From: Candidatus Competibacteraceae bacterium
GTDB taxonomy: Bacteria; Pseudomonadota; Gammaproteobacteria; Competibacterales; Competibacteraceae
Direction: 5' to 3'
DNA length: 38,936 bases
Assembly (NCBI GenBank): GCA_003989075.1
Contig: RXIX01000018.1
Span: forward strand, 1-38,936
Shown: positions 24,317-32,190 of the stretch, piece after piece
Numbering within the stretch: position 1 is the stretch's first letter
Layout: each line of letters opens with the position of its first letter
The notes under the pieces: model-generated
Databases searched by the model: none
Seen by the model: only the letters and a program-made list of their open reading frames with translations
Told to the model about the DNA's origin: nothing
Program-made: the position numbers and the translations under genes

Positions 24317-25626
24317 GCGTCGGTCTGAGCCGCTTGAGCAAAGCGCACCGTGATCCGCAGACCCGGCGCGGCATCGTCAAGCGTGATGCGGGCCTGGTGA
24401 CGGTCGGCGATGTGTTGCACGATCGCCAGTCCCAGGCCGCTGCCGGGGACGCTGGTGCCGGCCGCGCCGCGATAAAAGCGGTCGAACACCCGCGCGCGCT
24501 CTGCCGGAGCAATGCCCGGCCCGGTATCGCGGACGCTGAGCACGGCGGCAGCGCCCTCGCAATCAACGCCTACGTCGATCTGACCACCGGCCGGGGTGTA
24601 GCGCAGGGCATTGTCGACCAGATTGCTCAGCAGGGTTCGCAGTTCAGCCGGGTTGCCGGCGACGCTGACGGTCGCGCCCGGCAGCAATCCCAGATCAAGA
24701 TCACGCGCCGCAGCAATGGCGGCCTGCTCGGCGACCACGCCCCGCGCCAGCGCGCGCAGTTCCACCGTTTCCAGCACCGCCGGCGGTGGCGTAGCATCAA
24801 GCCGCGCCATGGCCAGCAGTTGCTCGACCAGGTGGCGGATGCGTTCCAGCCCGGCGCGCAGAGCCTCCAGTGCCGCCGCACGGTCGGCATCAGTGCCCCG
24901 CCGCGCCAGTTCGGCCTGCAGATAAAGTGCGGTCAGCGGCGTGCGCAGTTCGTGGGCGGCATCGGCGATAAACTGGCGCTGGCTGTCCAGGGTCTGGGCC
25001 AGCCGCGCCAGCAGTGCATCCAGGGCCTGAACGAGCGGTACGATTTCCAGCGGTGCGCGCTGTCCCGAAGCCAGCGGTTCCAGGGTATCGGGGCGACGCT
25101 GGCGCAGATCCTCGGCGATGCGGCGTAGTGGCCGCAATCCAGCGCCGACCCCGAACCAGACCACCAGACCCATCCCCGGCAGCAGCAGCAGGAACGGCGC
25201 CAGATTGCGCAGGGCGATATCGGCACTCATGCGCCGGCGCACCTGCACCGGCTGCGCCACCTGAATGATGCGTTCACCGGCGTACAGGGCGAACAGCCGC
25301 CAGGATTGCTTGCGCCAGTCCAGATCAGTAAAGCCGGGCTGCGCCGCGAAGGGCAGTTCTGCGGACCTGCGCGACACATAGAGCAGGCCGCGGCCACGAT
25401 CCCAGACCTGTAGCAACAGATCGCTATCCCCGTCGTCCTCGCCGAACATCAGGCTCAGCCAGTTCTGGTTGCGCAAGGCCAGCGCTGTCTGCTGCAACTG
25501 GTAGTCGAACAGGGCGTTGACTTCGGTGCGGGCCTGACGATAGGCGACATGGCCGGAAGCCGCCAGCACCAGACCCAGTCCGGCCAGCAGCCCGAACAGC
25601 AGGCGCTGGCGGATCGAATGCATCAT
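24313..25626 (-). CDS. qseC: QseC/PmrB-like sensor histidine kinase
   Basis: The 437-residue protein has TM1 (about 8-25), a periplasmic loop (about 30-138), TM2 (about 140-163), a HAMP-like linker with LRPLRRIAEDLRQR, HisKA with H225 (FIADAAHELRTPLTAL) and an HATPase (LLSNLVDNALRYTP, VRDTGPGI, GSGLGLAIVQH). The QRQFIADAAHELRTPLTALYLQAELA block is typical of QseC. In enterics QseC answers to catecholamines/AI-3, and PmrB-like relatives to iron or pH; the cue here is unknown. The start is ATG 25626, which shares one base with the qseB stop (TGATG); GTG 25629 and ATG 25623 are alternatives. The gene converges on the PepSY reductase with overlapping stops. Confidence 0.85.
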   Translation of the reverse strand: MMHSIRQRLLFGLLAGLGLVLAASGHVAYRQARTEVNALFDYQLQQTALALRNQNWLSLMFGEDDGDSDLLLQVWDRGRGLLYVSRRSAELPFAAQPGFTDLDWRKQSWRLFALYAGERIIQVAQPVQVRRRMSADIALRNLAPFLLLLPGMGLVVWFGVGAGLRPLRRIAEDLRQRRPDTLEPLASGQRAPLEIVPLVQALDALLARLAQTLDSQRQFIADAAHELRTPLTALYLQAELARRGTDADRAAALEALRAGLERIRHLVEQLLAMARLDATPPPAVLETVELRALARGVVAEQAAIAAARDLDLGLLPGATVSVAGNPAELRTLLSNLVDNALRYTPAGGQIDVGVDCEGAAAVLSVRDTGPGIAPAERARVFDRFYRGAAGTSVPGSGLGLAIVQHIADRHQARITLDDAAPGLRITVRFAQAAQTDA

Positions 25627-26288
25627 CACGGAGGATCGCCCAGCCGGTAGCCGACGCCGCGCACGGTGCGGATCAGACCGGGGGCGAGCTTGCGGCGCAG
25701 GTTGTGGACATGGACTTCGATGGCGTTGCTCTCGACTTCCTGGCCCCAGCCGTACAGACGATCTTCCAGTTGCTCACGCGACAGCACCGCGCCAGGGTGT
25801 TCGAGCAGGGCCTGCAGCAGGCTGAACTCGCGCGCCGATAGCACTACCGGCTGACCATGACAGGTCAGTGTATGGCGGGCCGGGTCCAGTTGCAGCGCTC
25901 CGTAGTCGAGTACGGTTTGCGCACGTCCGGCGTGCCGGCGCAGCAGTGCACGCATGCGCGCCAGCAGTTCGTCGAGATCGAAGGGTTTGATCAGATAATC
26001 ATCGGCGCCGCTATCGAGACCGCGCACTCGGTCGGAGATGGCGTCGCGGGCGGTGAGAATCAATACCGGCAGGGTGATGCCCTGCCGTCGCCAGTCGCTG
26101 AGCACGGCCAGCCCGTCCTTCTTCGGCAGTCCCAGGTCGAGTAGCACCAGCGCATAGGGATGGGTGTCCAGAGCCTGTTCGGCAGCACGCCCATCCTGGA
26201 CCCAGTCAACCGCGAAACCCTCGGCGCGCAGCCCCTGACGCAGGCTGTCGCCGATCATCGGGTCATCTTCGACCAGCAGCACACGCAT
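25626..26288 (-). CDS. qseB: QseB/PmrA-like OmpR-family response regulator
   Basis: The 220-residue protein has a receiver (VEDDPMIGDSLRQGL; phospho-acceptor in LVLLDLGLPKKDG, about D51; K in LIKPFDLDELLARM) and a winged helix (LSAREFSLLQALLEHPGAVLSREQLED, SNAIEVHVHNLRRKL, IRTVRGVGYRLG). The spacing and the 'SNAIEVHVHNLRRKL' helix are typical of QseB/TctD relatives. The frame opens upstream to 26435, but conserved sequence starts at ATG 26288 (MRVLLVEDDP), so that start is used. It forms an operon with qseC (1-base overlap). The two small minus-strand genes upstream could contribute read-through transcription. Confidence 0.88.
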   Translation of the reverse strand: MRVLLVEDDPMIGDSLRQGLRAEGFAVDWVQDGRAAEQALDTHPYALVLLDLGLPKKDGLAVLSDWRRQGITLPVLILTARDAISDRVRGLDSGADDYLIKPFDLDELLARMRALLRRHAGRAQTVLDYGALQLDPARHTLTCHGQPVVLSAREFSLLQALLEHPGAVLSREQLEDRLYGWGQEVESNAIEVHVHNLRRKLAPGLIRTVRGVGYRLGDPP

Positions 26289-26392
26289 CAGGATCGCTGC
26301 ATCCGATCCTGATGGCGTGCCACGGCGGACCGTGCTGCTGTCAGGATTTTGACCAATCGGGAATCGCAATCGCCAGGCAGGGCGATCACGGC

Positions 26393-26581
26393 TTAATGGG
26401 TCGGGTTGCGCAACCGGCGAACAGTGGCGAGCCACTCATGCGCCAGTCGCTGCCGTTCCCGTTGTGGGCGGTTTTGCGCGGTGGCAGCGAAATAGGCATA
26501 CATGGCATCCATGGCAGCCCGGGTCTTTTCCTGATCCTGGGCGCCGCTGGGCGAGGGGGGAAGGGTCATGGAGAGCATCAT
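26393..26581 (-). CDS. Small hypothetical protein (62 residues)
   Basis: The start ATG 26581 is preceded by TGAGGTG at a good distance, which sets the start inside a longer open frame. The product MMLSMTLPPSPSGAQ... ends in a basic helix (RPQRERQRLAHEWLATVRRLRNPTH). I recognise no family. It starts 28 bases after the ribbon-helix-helix gene on the same strand, so the two may be co-transcribed. The good ribosome site and the position support a real gene; the lack of a known family keeps confidence low. Confidence 0.45.
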   Translation of the reverse strand: MMLSMTLPPSPSGAQDQEKTRAAMDAMYAYFAATAQNRPQRERQRLAHEWLATVRRLRNPTH

Positions 26582-26609
26582 TAGGCACCTCAAAAAATGG
26601 AATGCACGT

Positions 26610-26861
26610 TCAGGTGTCGGGTGGCGGCCCCGCGGAGCCATCATGGTCGTGTGCCGGACCCCGGGCGTCCGTGCTGCCCGAGCGAGCGAGGAATTTGCGG
26701 ATGAAGCGCCGCACTTCCCGGGAAGCCGTGGTGTCCATCGACTGGCAGGTTTCGATGAAGGCATCGCGCAGATCCGCCTCGATCCGTACCACCAGTTTCA
26801 CGGTATCTTCCTTATCTTTCTGCTTTTTTCTTTTACCCATAAACGGATTTTTGTTAAACAT
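26610..26861 (-). CDS. Ribbon-helix-helix type DNA-binding protein
   Basis: The 83-residue protein starts with a very basic stretch (KRKKQKDKED), then TVKLVVRIEADLRDAFIETCQSMDTTASREVRRFIRKFLARSG. This has the look of a CopG/Arc-type fold: a short beta strand (KLVVRIE) followed by two helices with a polar turn (MDTTAS). Such proteins bind palindromes as dimers and often repress their own promoters in plasmids, toxin-antitoxin pairs and conjugation modules. A palindrome TGTATATACA lies right at the start codon. The start is ATG 26861; ATG 26840 (MGKRKK) is possible, and neither has a Shine-Dalgarno. The start region is AT-rich compared with its neighbours, hinting at acquisition. Confidence 0.6.
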   Translation of the reverse strand: MFNKNPFMGKRKKQKDKEDTVKLVVRIEADLRDAFIETCQSMDTTASREVRRFIRKFLARSGSTDARGPAHDHDGSAGPPPDT

Positions 26862-26871
26862 TGTATATACA
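26862..26871. promoter_or_regulatory. Perfect palindrome TGTATATACA, possible operator
   Basis: The 10-base sequence equals its own reverse complement and sits immediately upstream of the ATG at 26861, between the predicted -10 and the gene. This placement suits an autoregulatory site for the encoded ribbon-helix-helix protein, but that link is inference. Confidence 0.4.
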
Positions 26872-26879
26872 CAATAACT

Positions 26880-26907
26880 ACAATATAGGTATTTTTTCCG
26901 TTGTCAA
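26880..26907 (-). promoter_or_regulatory. Predicted sigma-70 promoter of the ribbon-helix-helix gene
   Basis: On the minus strand a perfect TTGACA (26907-26902) is followed after 16 bases by TATTGT (26885-26880, four of six). Transcription would begin around 26873, giving a leader of about 12 bases, which explains why no Shine-Dalgarno is visible. Confidence 0.5.
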
Positions 26908-26940
26908 GAACGGATGTTTGGCAGGTCTGTTTCGGACGAC

Positions 26941-26963
26941 TTATCCACAGAATCTGTGGATAA
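26941..26963. promoter_or_regulatory. Two perfect DnaA boxes in inverted orientation
   Basis: TTATCCACA (26941-26949) and TGTGGATAA (26955-26963) are both exact consensus DnaA boxes facing each other across 5 bases; with flanking bases the arms are 10 long. DnaA binds such sites at replication origins and at some regulated promoters. No dnaA, rep or par gene lies beside them, so their role is open. Confidence 0.7.
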
Positions 26964-27163
26964 CTCTGCAGGCGGTCTGGCCATTGTTAGCAACACGTCT
27001 TGTAAAAACCGACTCTTGCCGCGATACCTGCGGTTTGGTTAAAAAACAATCTTTTTCGCAGCGTGAAAAATGGCGGCGCGCAGCACAAGTGCCCGTGTCC
27101 GATGACGGGAACGGTCGTGCCGTTGTCCATACCTTCCATGCAACCCAAAAGAGGATGGACTCC

Positions 27164-28060
27164 ATGCTATATCGATTCCGTACCGCCGTGCGGCTCGCCA
27201 TTGCCGTGCTATCCACAGTCGCGACCCCGGTCTGGGCCGAGGCCGTCGCCAGCCATGTGCATGAACAGGGTGCTCATCATGCCCCGGCGCTGGCTACGAT
27301 TCGCGCTACTCTTGCCCCTGACCTGCCGCTCAAGATCGGTGAGGCGGCGATCTTGACCTTGTCGTTGCTGAACCAGGAGGGCAAGCCGGTGCTGCTGGAT
27401 GAGCTGCGGCTGGTGCACACGGAAAAGCTGCATCTGCTGATCATCGATCCCAGTCTGAACGACTATCAGCATGCGCATCCTGCTCCGGGCGCGACCCCGG
27501 GCAGCTACACGTTTGCCATCACACCACGCCAGGCAGGCGACTACCGGGTTTTTATCGATCTGCTGCCGGAGGCAAGCGGGCGACAGGAATACGCCATTAC
27601 CAGCTTTCGTGTGGCCGGCCCGCCAGGCGCGCCCGACCTGGTGGTAAACAACAGCACGACCGTGGATGGCTACCGCTTCACGCTACAGTTCGCCGAGCCA
27701 CCCCGGGCAGGCCAGCCGGGTCGGGTCCGGCTGAGCGTGGCGGGCGCTGATGGACAACCGTTCAGTCAACTGCAACCGGTGATGGGTGCGTTCGCGCATA
27801 TGGTTGGGTTCAACCTTGAGCGCAGCACCGTCGTGCATCTGCATCCGCTCGGCAGGGAACCCGAAACAGCTACGGAACGCGGCGGGCCGCATCTGGATTT
27901 CATGACCGATTTCGCCATGCCCGGCTACCAGAAGCTGTTCGCCCAGGTGCAGGTGGATGGGCGTCCGGTGTTTGCCGCGTTTGGCGTTGACGTGGCGCCG
28001 GCGACAGCAGCCCCAGCCGCCGCTAGCGCAGGTCATGAACACCACCATGGTCATGATTAA
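27164..28060 (+). CDS. Secreted protein with His-rich C-terminus
   Basis: The 298-residue protein has a signal peptide (LYRFRTAVRLAIAVLSTVATPVWA, cleavage after VWA). The mature part begins with His-containing sequence (SHVHEQGAHH). Two beta-rich repeats follow: EEAILTLSLL-like strands, LRLVHTEKLHLLIIDPSLNDYQHAHP, and later GAFAHMVGFNLERSTVVHLHPLG. It ends HEHHHGHD. The paired 'H..HL...D...YQHAHP' and 'AHMVGF...VVHLHP' motifs look like metal ligands, and the tail could bind copper, nickel or zinc in the periplasm. I cannot name a family. ATG 27164 is chosen because AGAGGA lies 8-9 bases before it; ATG 27155 sits on the ribosome site itself. The cusBA genes lie 2.3 kb downstream, and a role in metal handling is inference. 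Confidence 0.65.
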   Translation: MLYRFRTAVRLAIAVLSTVATPVWAEAVASHVHEQGAHHAPALATIRATLAPDLPLKIGEAAILTLSLLNQEGKPVLLDELRLVHTEKLHLLIIDPSLNDYQHAHPAPGATPGSYTFAITPRQAGDYRVFIDLLPEASGRQEYAITSFRVAGPPGAPDLVVNNSTTVDGYRFTLQFAEPPRAGQPGRVRLSVAGADGQPFSQLQPVMGAFAHMVGFNLERSTVVHLHPLGREPETATERGGPHLDFMTDFAMPGYQKLFAQVQVDGRPVFAAFGVDVAPATAAPAAASAGHEHHHGHD

Positions 28061-28183
28061 CCAGCCAGTGGCTGACGGGAAGGATTGGCGCGCGCATCCT
28101 GCCGGGGTAACGCGCTTTGTGCGACTATAGGCAGGCACGATCCGGATCAGCCCGATCCGGTCAGGAGACAGCAGTAAGCGACC

Positions 28184-30343
28184 ATGAGCGAACTTGTTAT
28201 TCATTTCCGTAAGCCCGTCGATTGGGCAGACAGTATCCATATCCATTACTGGAATACTCAGCCCGGTGGCCCGGATAGCCGGTGGCCCGGTCTGCCGCTG
28301 GTCGCCAATGCCGACGGCTGGTTTACATACCGCTTGACTGGCTGCCTTGCCGCGCACTTGCTGTTTCACGATCATCACGGCCGGCAAACCGCCGACCTGT
28401 GGCGCGATCATGAGGGCTGGTATGCCCAAGGCCAATGGCATGAGCTGCCACCGGTTGTGACGGATGTCGCCGCCCTGGTTGCCAATACACCCGGTACGGT
28501 GCCGGCGCTACGCGGTCCGCTCGACCCTGACGGTCCGCTGGGCGATTTCCGCGAGGAAACCATTTATTTTCTGCTCACCGCACGTTTTTATGAAGGCGAT
28601 CCGAGCATCAGCTTTTTCTGTCGCGACCGGATTAAATTCAACCGCGAAACCGGTCAGGCGGAAGATCCACACTGGCGCGGCGATTTCAAGGGCCTGATTC
28701 AACGCCTCGACTATATTCGCGATCTTGGTTTTACTGCGATCTGGATCACGCCACCGGTGGAAAATCGCAGTGGCCTGGATTATCACGGCTACCACGCCTA
28801 TGACTGGACGCGTATTGATCCACGCCTGGAATCGCCGGATGCGACCTATCAGGATTTAATCAACGAAGCGCATCGGCGTGGCATCAAGATCATTCAGGAT
28901 GTTGTCGTCAATCATTCCTGTCAGTACGGTATTCGTGGCAAGGTTCATATCGACCATCTGCCGATTAAATATTATGTGCCGCAGGGTTCAGAACAGGGCC
29001 GGGTTAATCATGGACCCTATCAGGGCAACCTTGGCAACTACGCCTGGCCGAATCGCGACGATATTGATAACCCGGTTGCGCCTGACTGGTATCGGGAACG
29101 TTTCCAGCGTGATCCGGAAGGTAAAATTCCGCTGGTCGATCCCAAAACCGGCGAGACTGTGCCTAAGCCCGGCTACAATCCCGGCCGCTTTTTCGGCATC
29201 GATGCCAACAGCCTCGATCCCGAATGGTATATGCAGGAAGGTTTTATCTGCGGCGGCGACTGGGAAAGCGCGGCGGTGCAGCGCAAGCATATCGCTGGTG
29301 ACTGCATCAACCTCGCCACCGACCGGCAGAACGTCAAGGATTATCTGATCAGCTCGATCAATCGCTATCTCGATATGGGTGTCGATGCGCTGCGCATTGA
29401 CACGGTCAAGCATGTGCCGCGCGACAATCTGCTTGAATATGTCAACGCCTGGAAAGCGCACAAGCCGGGCCTGTTCGTATTCGGCGAAAATCTGGTCAAG
29501 GGTTACGGTTGGGGTGATTTGGGTGGCGGCGATAATGGCCCGTCCTTTATTCGGCCCTGGTGGTATACCCGGCTTGGCTACGATCCGCGTGATCCGCATT
29601 CCGGCGGCGATTCCGGCTTTCCGCAACTCGATTTTGGCCTGTTCTCCACGTTCCGCGATAATCTCAGCCGGGGCAGTTATGATGGCGTAGCGCGGGTGCT
29701 GGAGATGGACTGGATTTATGGTAACGCCAGCACCCTGGTGACCTTCCTGCAGAATCACGATGTAGGTCCGGACAACGATTTCCGGTTCCGTTTCAAGGGT
29801 GAGCAGTGGATGGCCGCCGCAGCCTATAACCTGCTGTGGACAGTGCGCGGTATTCCCTGCCTGTACTATGGCGAGGAAATCGAATTTATGAAGGGTGCGC
29901 CACAGGATGTGATTGGCAATGACGATACCCTGGATCAGACCGGGCGCGCCTATTTTGGCGATCATCTGACTGACGACCGCATTGTTCAGACCCAGAGTAA
30001 CCCGCTTTATCGGCATATTCAGCGCCTGAACCAGATTCGCCGCGCCATTCCGGCTCTGCAAAAAGGCGCGATGAGCCATATCAGTGAATGGGGCAGTGGC
30101 ATGCGCTTTGTCCGCGATCATGACCATGGTGCCAGTTATGCGGTGGTGGGTTTGGCGATCGGTGGCGATCAGCACATCAGCATCAGCGGGGTTCGCAATG
30201 GTGTTTACCGCGATGCGGTGAGCGGCCATGAAATCCAGGTCGGCGATGGGCATCTTGCCTTTGGCGTGCGCGGTAATTCAGCCGGCATCTACGTGCTCAA
30301 CGGTCCCGGCAGGATCGGGGTCGATGGCGCGTACCTGCGCTGA
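28184..30343 (+). CDS. Cytoplasmic alpha-amylase family (GH13) enzyme with N-terminal starch-binding module
   Basis: The 719-residue protein has an N-terminal beta domain (1-90; IHFRKPVDWADSIHIHYWNT) resembling CBM25/26-type starch-binding modules. A GH13 barrel follows: FTAIWITPPVENRSGLDYHGYHAYD, IIQDVVVNH (237-244), nucleophile D406 in DALRIDTVKH, acid/base E435 in VFGENLV, and H525-D526 in QNHDVGP. All three catalytic acids are present, so it should hydrolyse or rearrange alpha-1,4-glucans. There is no signal peptide, so the substrate is probably internal glycogen or imported maltodextrin, or it is exported by a route not visible here. ATG 28184 has only a distant GGAG. It is the only gene between the His-tailed protein and the cus cluster. 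Confidence 0.88.
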   Translation: MSELVIHFRKPVDWADSIHIHYWNTQPGGPDSRWPGLPLVANADGWFTYRLTGCLAAHLLFHDHHGRQTADLWRDHEGWYAQGQWHELPPVVTDVAALVANTPGTVPALRGPLDPDGPLGDFREETIYFLLTARFYEGDPSISFFCRDRIKFNRETGQAEDPHWRGDFKGLIQRLDYIRDLGFTAIWITPPVENRSGLDYHGYHAYDWTRIDPRLESPDATYQDLINEAHRRGIKIIQDVVVNHSCQYGIRGKVHIDHLPIKYYVPQGSEQGRVNHGPYQGNLGNYAWPNRDDIDNPVAPDWYRERFQRDPEGKIPLVDPKTGETVPKPGYNPGRFFGIDANSLDPEWYMQEGFICGGDWESAAVQRKHIAGDCINLATDRQNVKDYLISSINRYLDMGVDALRIDTVKHVPRDNLLEYVNAWKAHKPGLFVFGENLVKGYGWGDLGGGDNGPSFIRPWWYTRLGYDPRDPHSGGDSGFPQLDFGLFSTFRDNLSRGSYDGVARVLEMDWIYGNASTLVTFLQNHDVGPDNDFRFRFKGEQWMAAAAYNLLWTVRGIPCLYYGEEIEFMKGAPQDVIGNDDTLDQTGRAYFGDHLTDDRIVQTQSNPLYRHIQRLNQIRRAIPALQKGAMSHISEWGSGMRFVRDHDHGASYAVVGLAIGGDQHISISGVRNGVYRDAVSGHEIQVGDGHLAFGVRGNSAGIYVLNGPGRIGVDGAYLR

Positions 30344-30362
30344 AGCGTGATTCCGGGCGGCG

Positions 30363-30773
30363 ATGATGCAGGTCTCTACGCAGTCTCCGGTCCATCCTCT
30401 GCGCCTGCTGGCGCTGCTGCTGCTGGTGGCGCTGCTGCTCGGCGGTGACTGCTGCCCGATGGCGCGGACGGGGATGATGCCTGCGACGCCTGTTGTGGCC
30501 TGTCACGACCCGACCGGACCGGACCGGGTGCCGCTCGATCCGGCACCATCGCCCTGTTCCGACTGGGCCTGCCTGAGCATGGCCCGTCTACCCAGTCCCG
30601 ATGCCGTACCGGTCAGCCTGGCCAGTCCGGGACTTGACCACTGGATGCCCGCGCCGGCCTTGCCCGAGGCGCTGCCGCCCGACTGGCTGGTCAGGGTCAC
30701 GCGCGGACCGGGCGATCCGGATCTGCCGCCGCGGTCGCCACCGCTGCATCGTTCTCCCGTACTGCGCTTATAG
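30363..30773 (+). CDS. Small exported Cys-containing protein upstream of cusBA
   Basis: The 136-residue protein has a long hydrophobic N-terminal segment (about 12-28, LRLLALLLLVALLLGG), then CC (30-31), ACH (46-48) and PCSDWAC (64-70), and a Pro-rich C-terminus ending PPLHRSPVLRL. The layout (short, exported or membrane-tethered, with thiols) resembles the small proteins often found ahead of heavy-metal RND efflux genes, but I do not recognise a family. It is not a standard lipoprotein, because Asp precedes the first Cys. It lies 82 bases before cusB on the same strand, so an operon is likely. ATG 30363 or ATG 30366 may start it. A role in metal sensing or delivery is inference. Confidence 0.6.
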   Translation: MMQVSTQSPVHPLRLLALLLLVALLLGGDCCPMARTGMMPATPVVACHDPTGPDRVPLDPAPSPCSDWACLSMARLPSPDAVPVSLASPGLDHWMPAPALPEALPPDWLVRVTRGPGDPDLPPRSPPLHRSPVLRL

Positions 30774-30855
30774 CGCTCCCTGTCTGACGCGCGCTGTCGA
30801 AGGTGCGGCCTTGCGCCGCCCTGTTGTTCATGCCTGTCCGAGGGAGTGCCCATCC

Positions 30856-32190
30856 ATGAAATCCGTCCTGGCGATCGTTGTCGCCATTCTGCTGTTTAGC
30901 GCCGGCGTGCTGCTGGCGCCCCGCCTGCAACTGCTGCTGGCCGGGCTGGGCGAGCCGCCCGGTGCCGTGCCGTCCACTGTGGAACGTAAGCCGATCAAGT
31001 ATCGGCATCCGATGAATCCAAGCATTTTTTCCGATACGCCGGCCCAGGATGACATGGGCATGGACTATATCCCAGTGTACGCCGATGAGGATCAGCATCA
31101 CGACGCTGCCGGCGGCGCTGTGCCCGAGCCGGGTATCCGCATCGCGCCGGAAATGGTCAACACTCTTGGCGTGCGCACCGCGCCCGTGGAGCGCGGCGAC
31201 CTCAGCCGGCGCATCGAAACCGTTGGCTATATCGACTATGACGAGCGTGTTCTGAGCCATGTCCACCTGCGCGCCAACGGCTGGGTGGAAAATCTCAAGG
31301 TGCGCACCCTCGGTGAGCGGGTTAAGCGCGGTGATCTGCTGCTGGAGGTCTACGCGCCGGATCTGGTCAATGCGCAGCGCGAATATCTGCAGGCGCTCGA
31401 AGGGATTCAGGCTTCGTTGCGGGTCGCCGCCCGGGATCGCCTGCTGGCGCTGGGTGTCGCGGAAAGCCAGATCCAGCAACTGGAGCGGGAGCGGCAGGTG
31501 CGCCCACTGACCGCGGTGTATGCCCGTCAGGACGGTATCGTCGCCGTGCTCAATATCCGCGAGGGCATGTACGTCACTCCGGAAATGGAGCTGATGACCC
31601 TGGCCGATCCGGGTACGGTCTGGATCAAGGCCGAGGTGTTCGAGCAGCAGGCAGGCTGGCTGGCGGTCGGCCAGAAAGCCGAAGTGCGTCTGCCGCACGC
31701 GCCCGGCGAAACCTGGATCGGGACAGTTGAGTATCTGTATCCGGATGTCGATGCCAGAACCCGCGCCCTGCGCGCCCGGTTGCGCTTTGCCAATCCCGGC
31801 GAACGGCTCAAGTTCAACATGTTCGCCACCGTGCTGATCCATGCCGCACCGCGCGTCAATGTGCTGCATATTCCCCGCGAAGCCTTGATCACCACCGGCC
31901 ATGAACAGCGGGTAATCGTGGCGCTGGGCGAGGGCCGCTTCGTGGCGCGCCCGGTGCGGGCCGGCATTGAAGCGGGCGAACGGGTGGAAATTGTTGCCGG
32001 TCTGGAACCCGGAGAGCAGGTGGTGACCTCAGCGCAGTTTCTGCTCGACTCGGAAAGCAGCGTGCGCGCCAGCCTGCAGCGGCTGACGGCGTCGCCTGCG
32101 CCCGTGGAGTCGGCCAGCAGTCACGCCGGTCACACCGGTCACGCCGATCCCGCCAAACCCGCTGGTCACGCGGAGCATGGCCATGATTAA
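30856..32190 (+). CDS. cusB: CusB-like periplasmic adaptor of a Cu/Ag RND efflux pump
   Basis: The 444-residue protein has one N-terminal hydrophobic anchor (4-22), then a CusB-type metal segment KYRHPMNP...DDMGMDYIPVY (48-75) whose Met/His residues bind Cu(I)/Ag(I) in this family. A membrane-fusion core follows (IETVGYIDYDERVLSHVHLRANGWVENL, GERVKRGDLLLEVYAPDLVNAQREYL, VYARQDGIVAVLNIREGMYV, VWIKAEVFEQQAGWL). The C-terminus is His-rich (about 421-444), possibly a CusF-like metal sink. It links the inner-membrane pump to an outer-membrane channel. ATG 30856 follows AGGGAG by 9 bases; the open frame reaching back to 30601 overlaps the previous gene and is rejected. The 3' end overlaps the cusA start by 8-14 bases. 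Confidence 0.93.
   Translation: MKSVLAIVVAILLFSAGVLLAPRLQLLLAGLGEPPGAVPSTVERKPIKYRHPMNPSIFSDTPAQDDMGMDYIPVYADEDQHHDAAGGAVPEPGIRIAPEMVNTLGVRTAPVERGDLSRRIETVGYIDYDERVLSHVHLRANGWVENLKVRTLGERVKRGDLLLEVYAPDLVNAQREYLQALEGIQASLRVAARDRLLALGVAESQIQQLERERQVRPLTAVYARQDGIVAVLNIREGMYVTPEMELMTLADPGTVWIKAEVFEQQAGWLAVGQKAEVRLPHAPGETWIGTVEYLYPDVDARTRALRARLRFANPGERLKFNMFATVLIHAAPRVNVLHIPREALITTGHEQRVIVALGEGRFVARPVRAGIEAGERVEIVAGLEPGEQVVTSAQFLLDSESSVRASLQRLTASPAPVESASSHAGHTGHADPAKPAGHAEHGHD

Larger units (their letters stand above)
26862..27163. other. AT-rich divergent intergenic region
   Basis: About 300 bases without a supported gene. It contains the palindrome and promoter of the ribbon-helix-helix gene (26862-26907), two inverted DnaA boxes (26941-26963) and the leader of the secreted-protein gene at 27164. 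Poly-A/T runs occur near 26890-26900 and 27042-27058. An open frame runs through it on the plus strand from 26861, but it is only the upstream extension of the 27164 gene. Confidence 0.6.

Noticed and set aside
26861-27163. 98-residue upstream extension of the secreted His-tailed protein
   Set aside because: It would hide the signal peptide and reads through promoter-like AT-rich sequence and the DnaA boxes.
28061-28183. CAGCCA/TGGCTG inverted repeat after the His-tailed protein as a terminator
   Set aside because: The arms leave almost no loop and no T-run follows, so a Rho-independent terminator is not supported.
30601-30855. N-terminal extension of CusB
   Set aside because: It overlaps the small exported-protein gene and lacks a ribosome site, while ATG 30856 has one and begins the membrane anchor.
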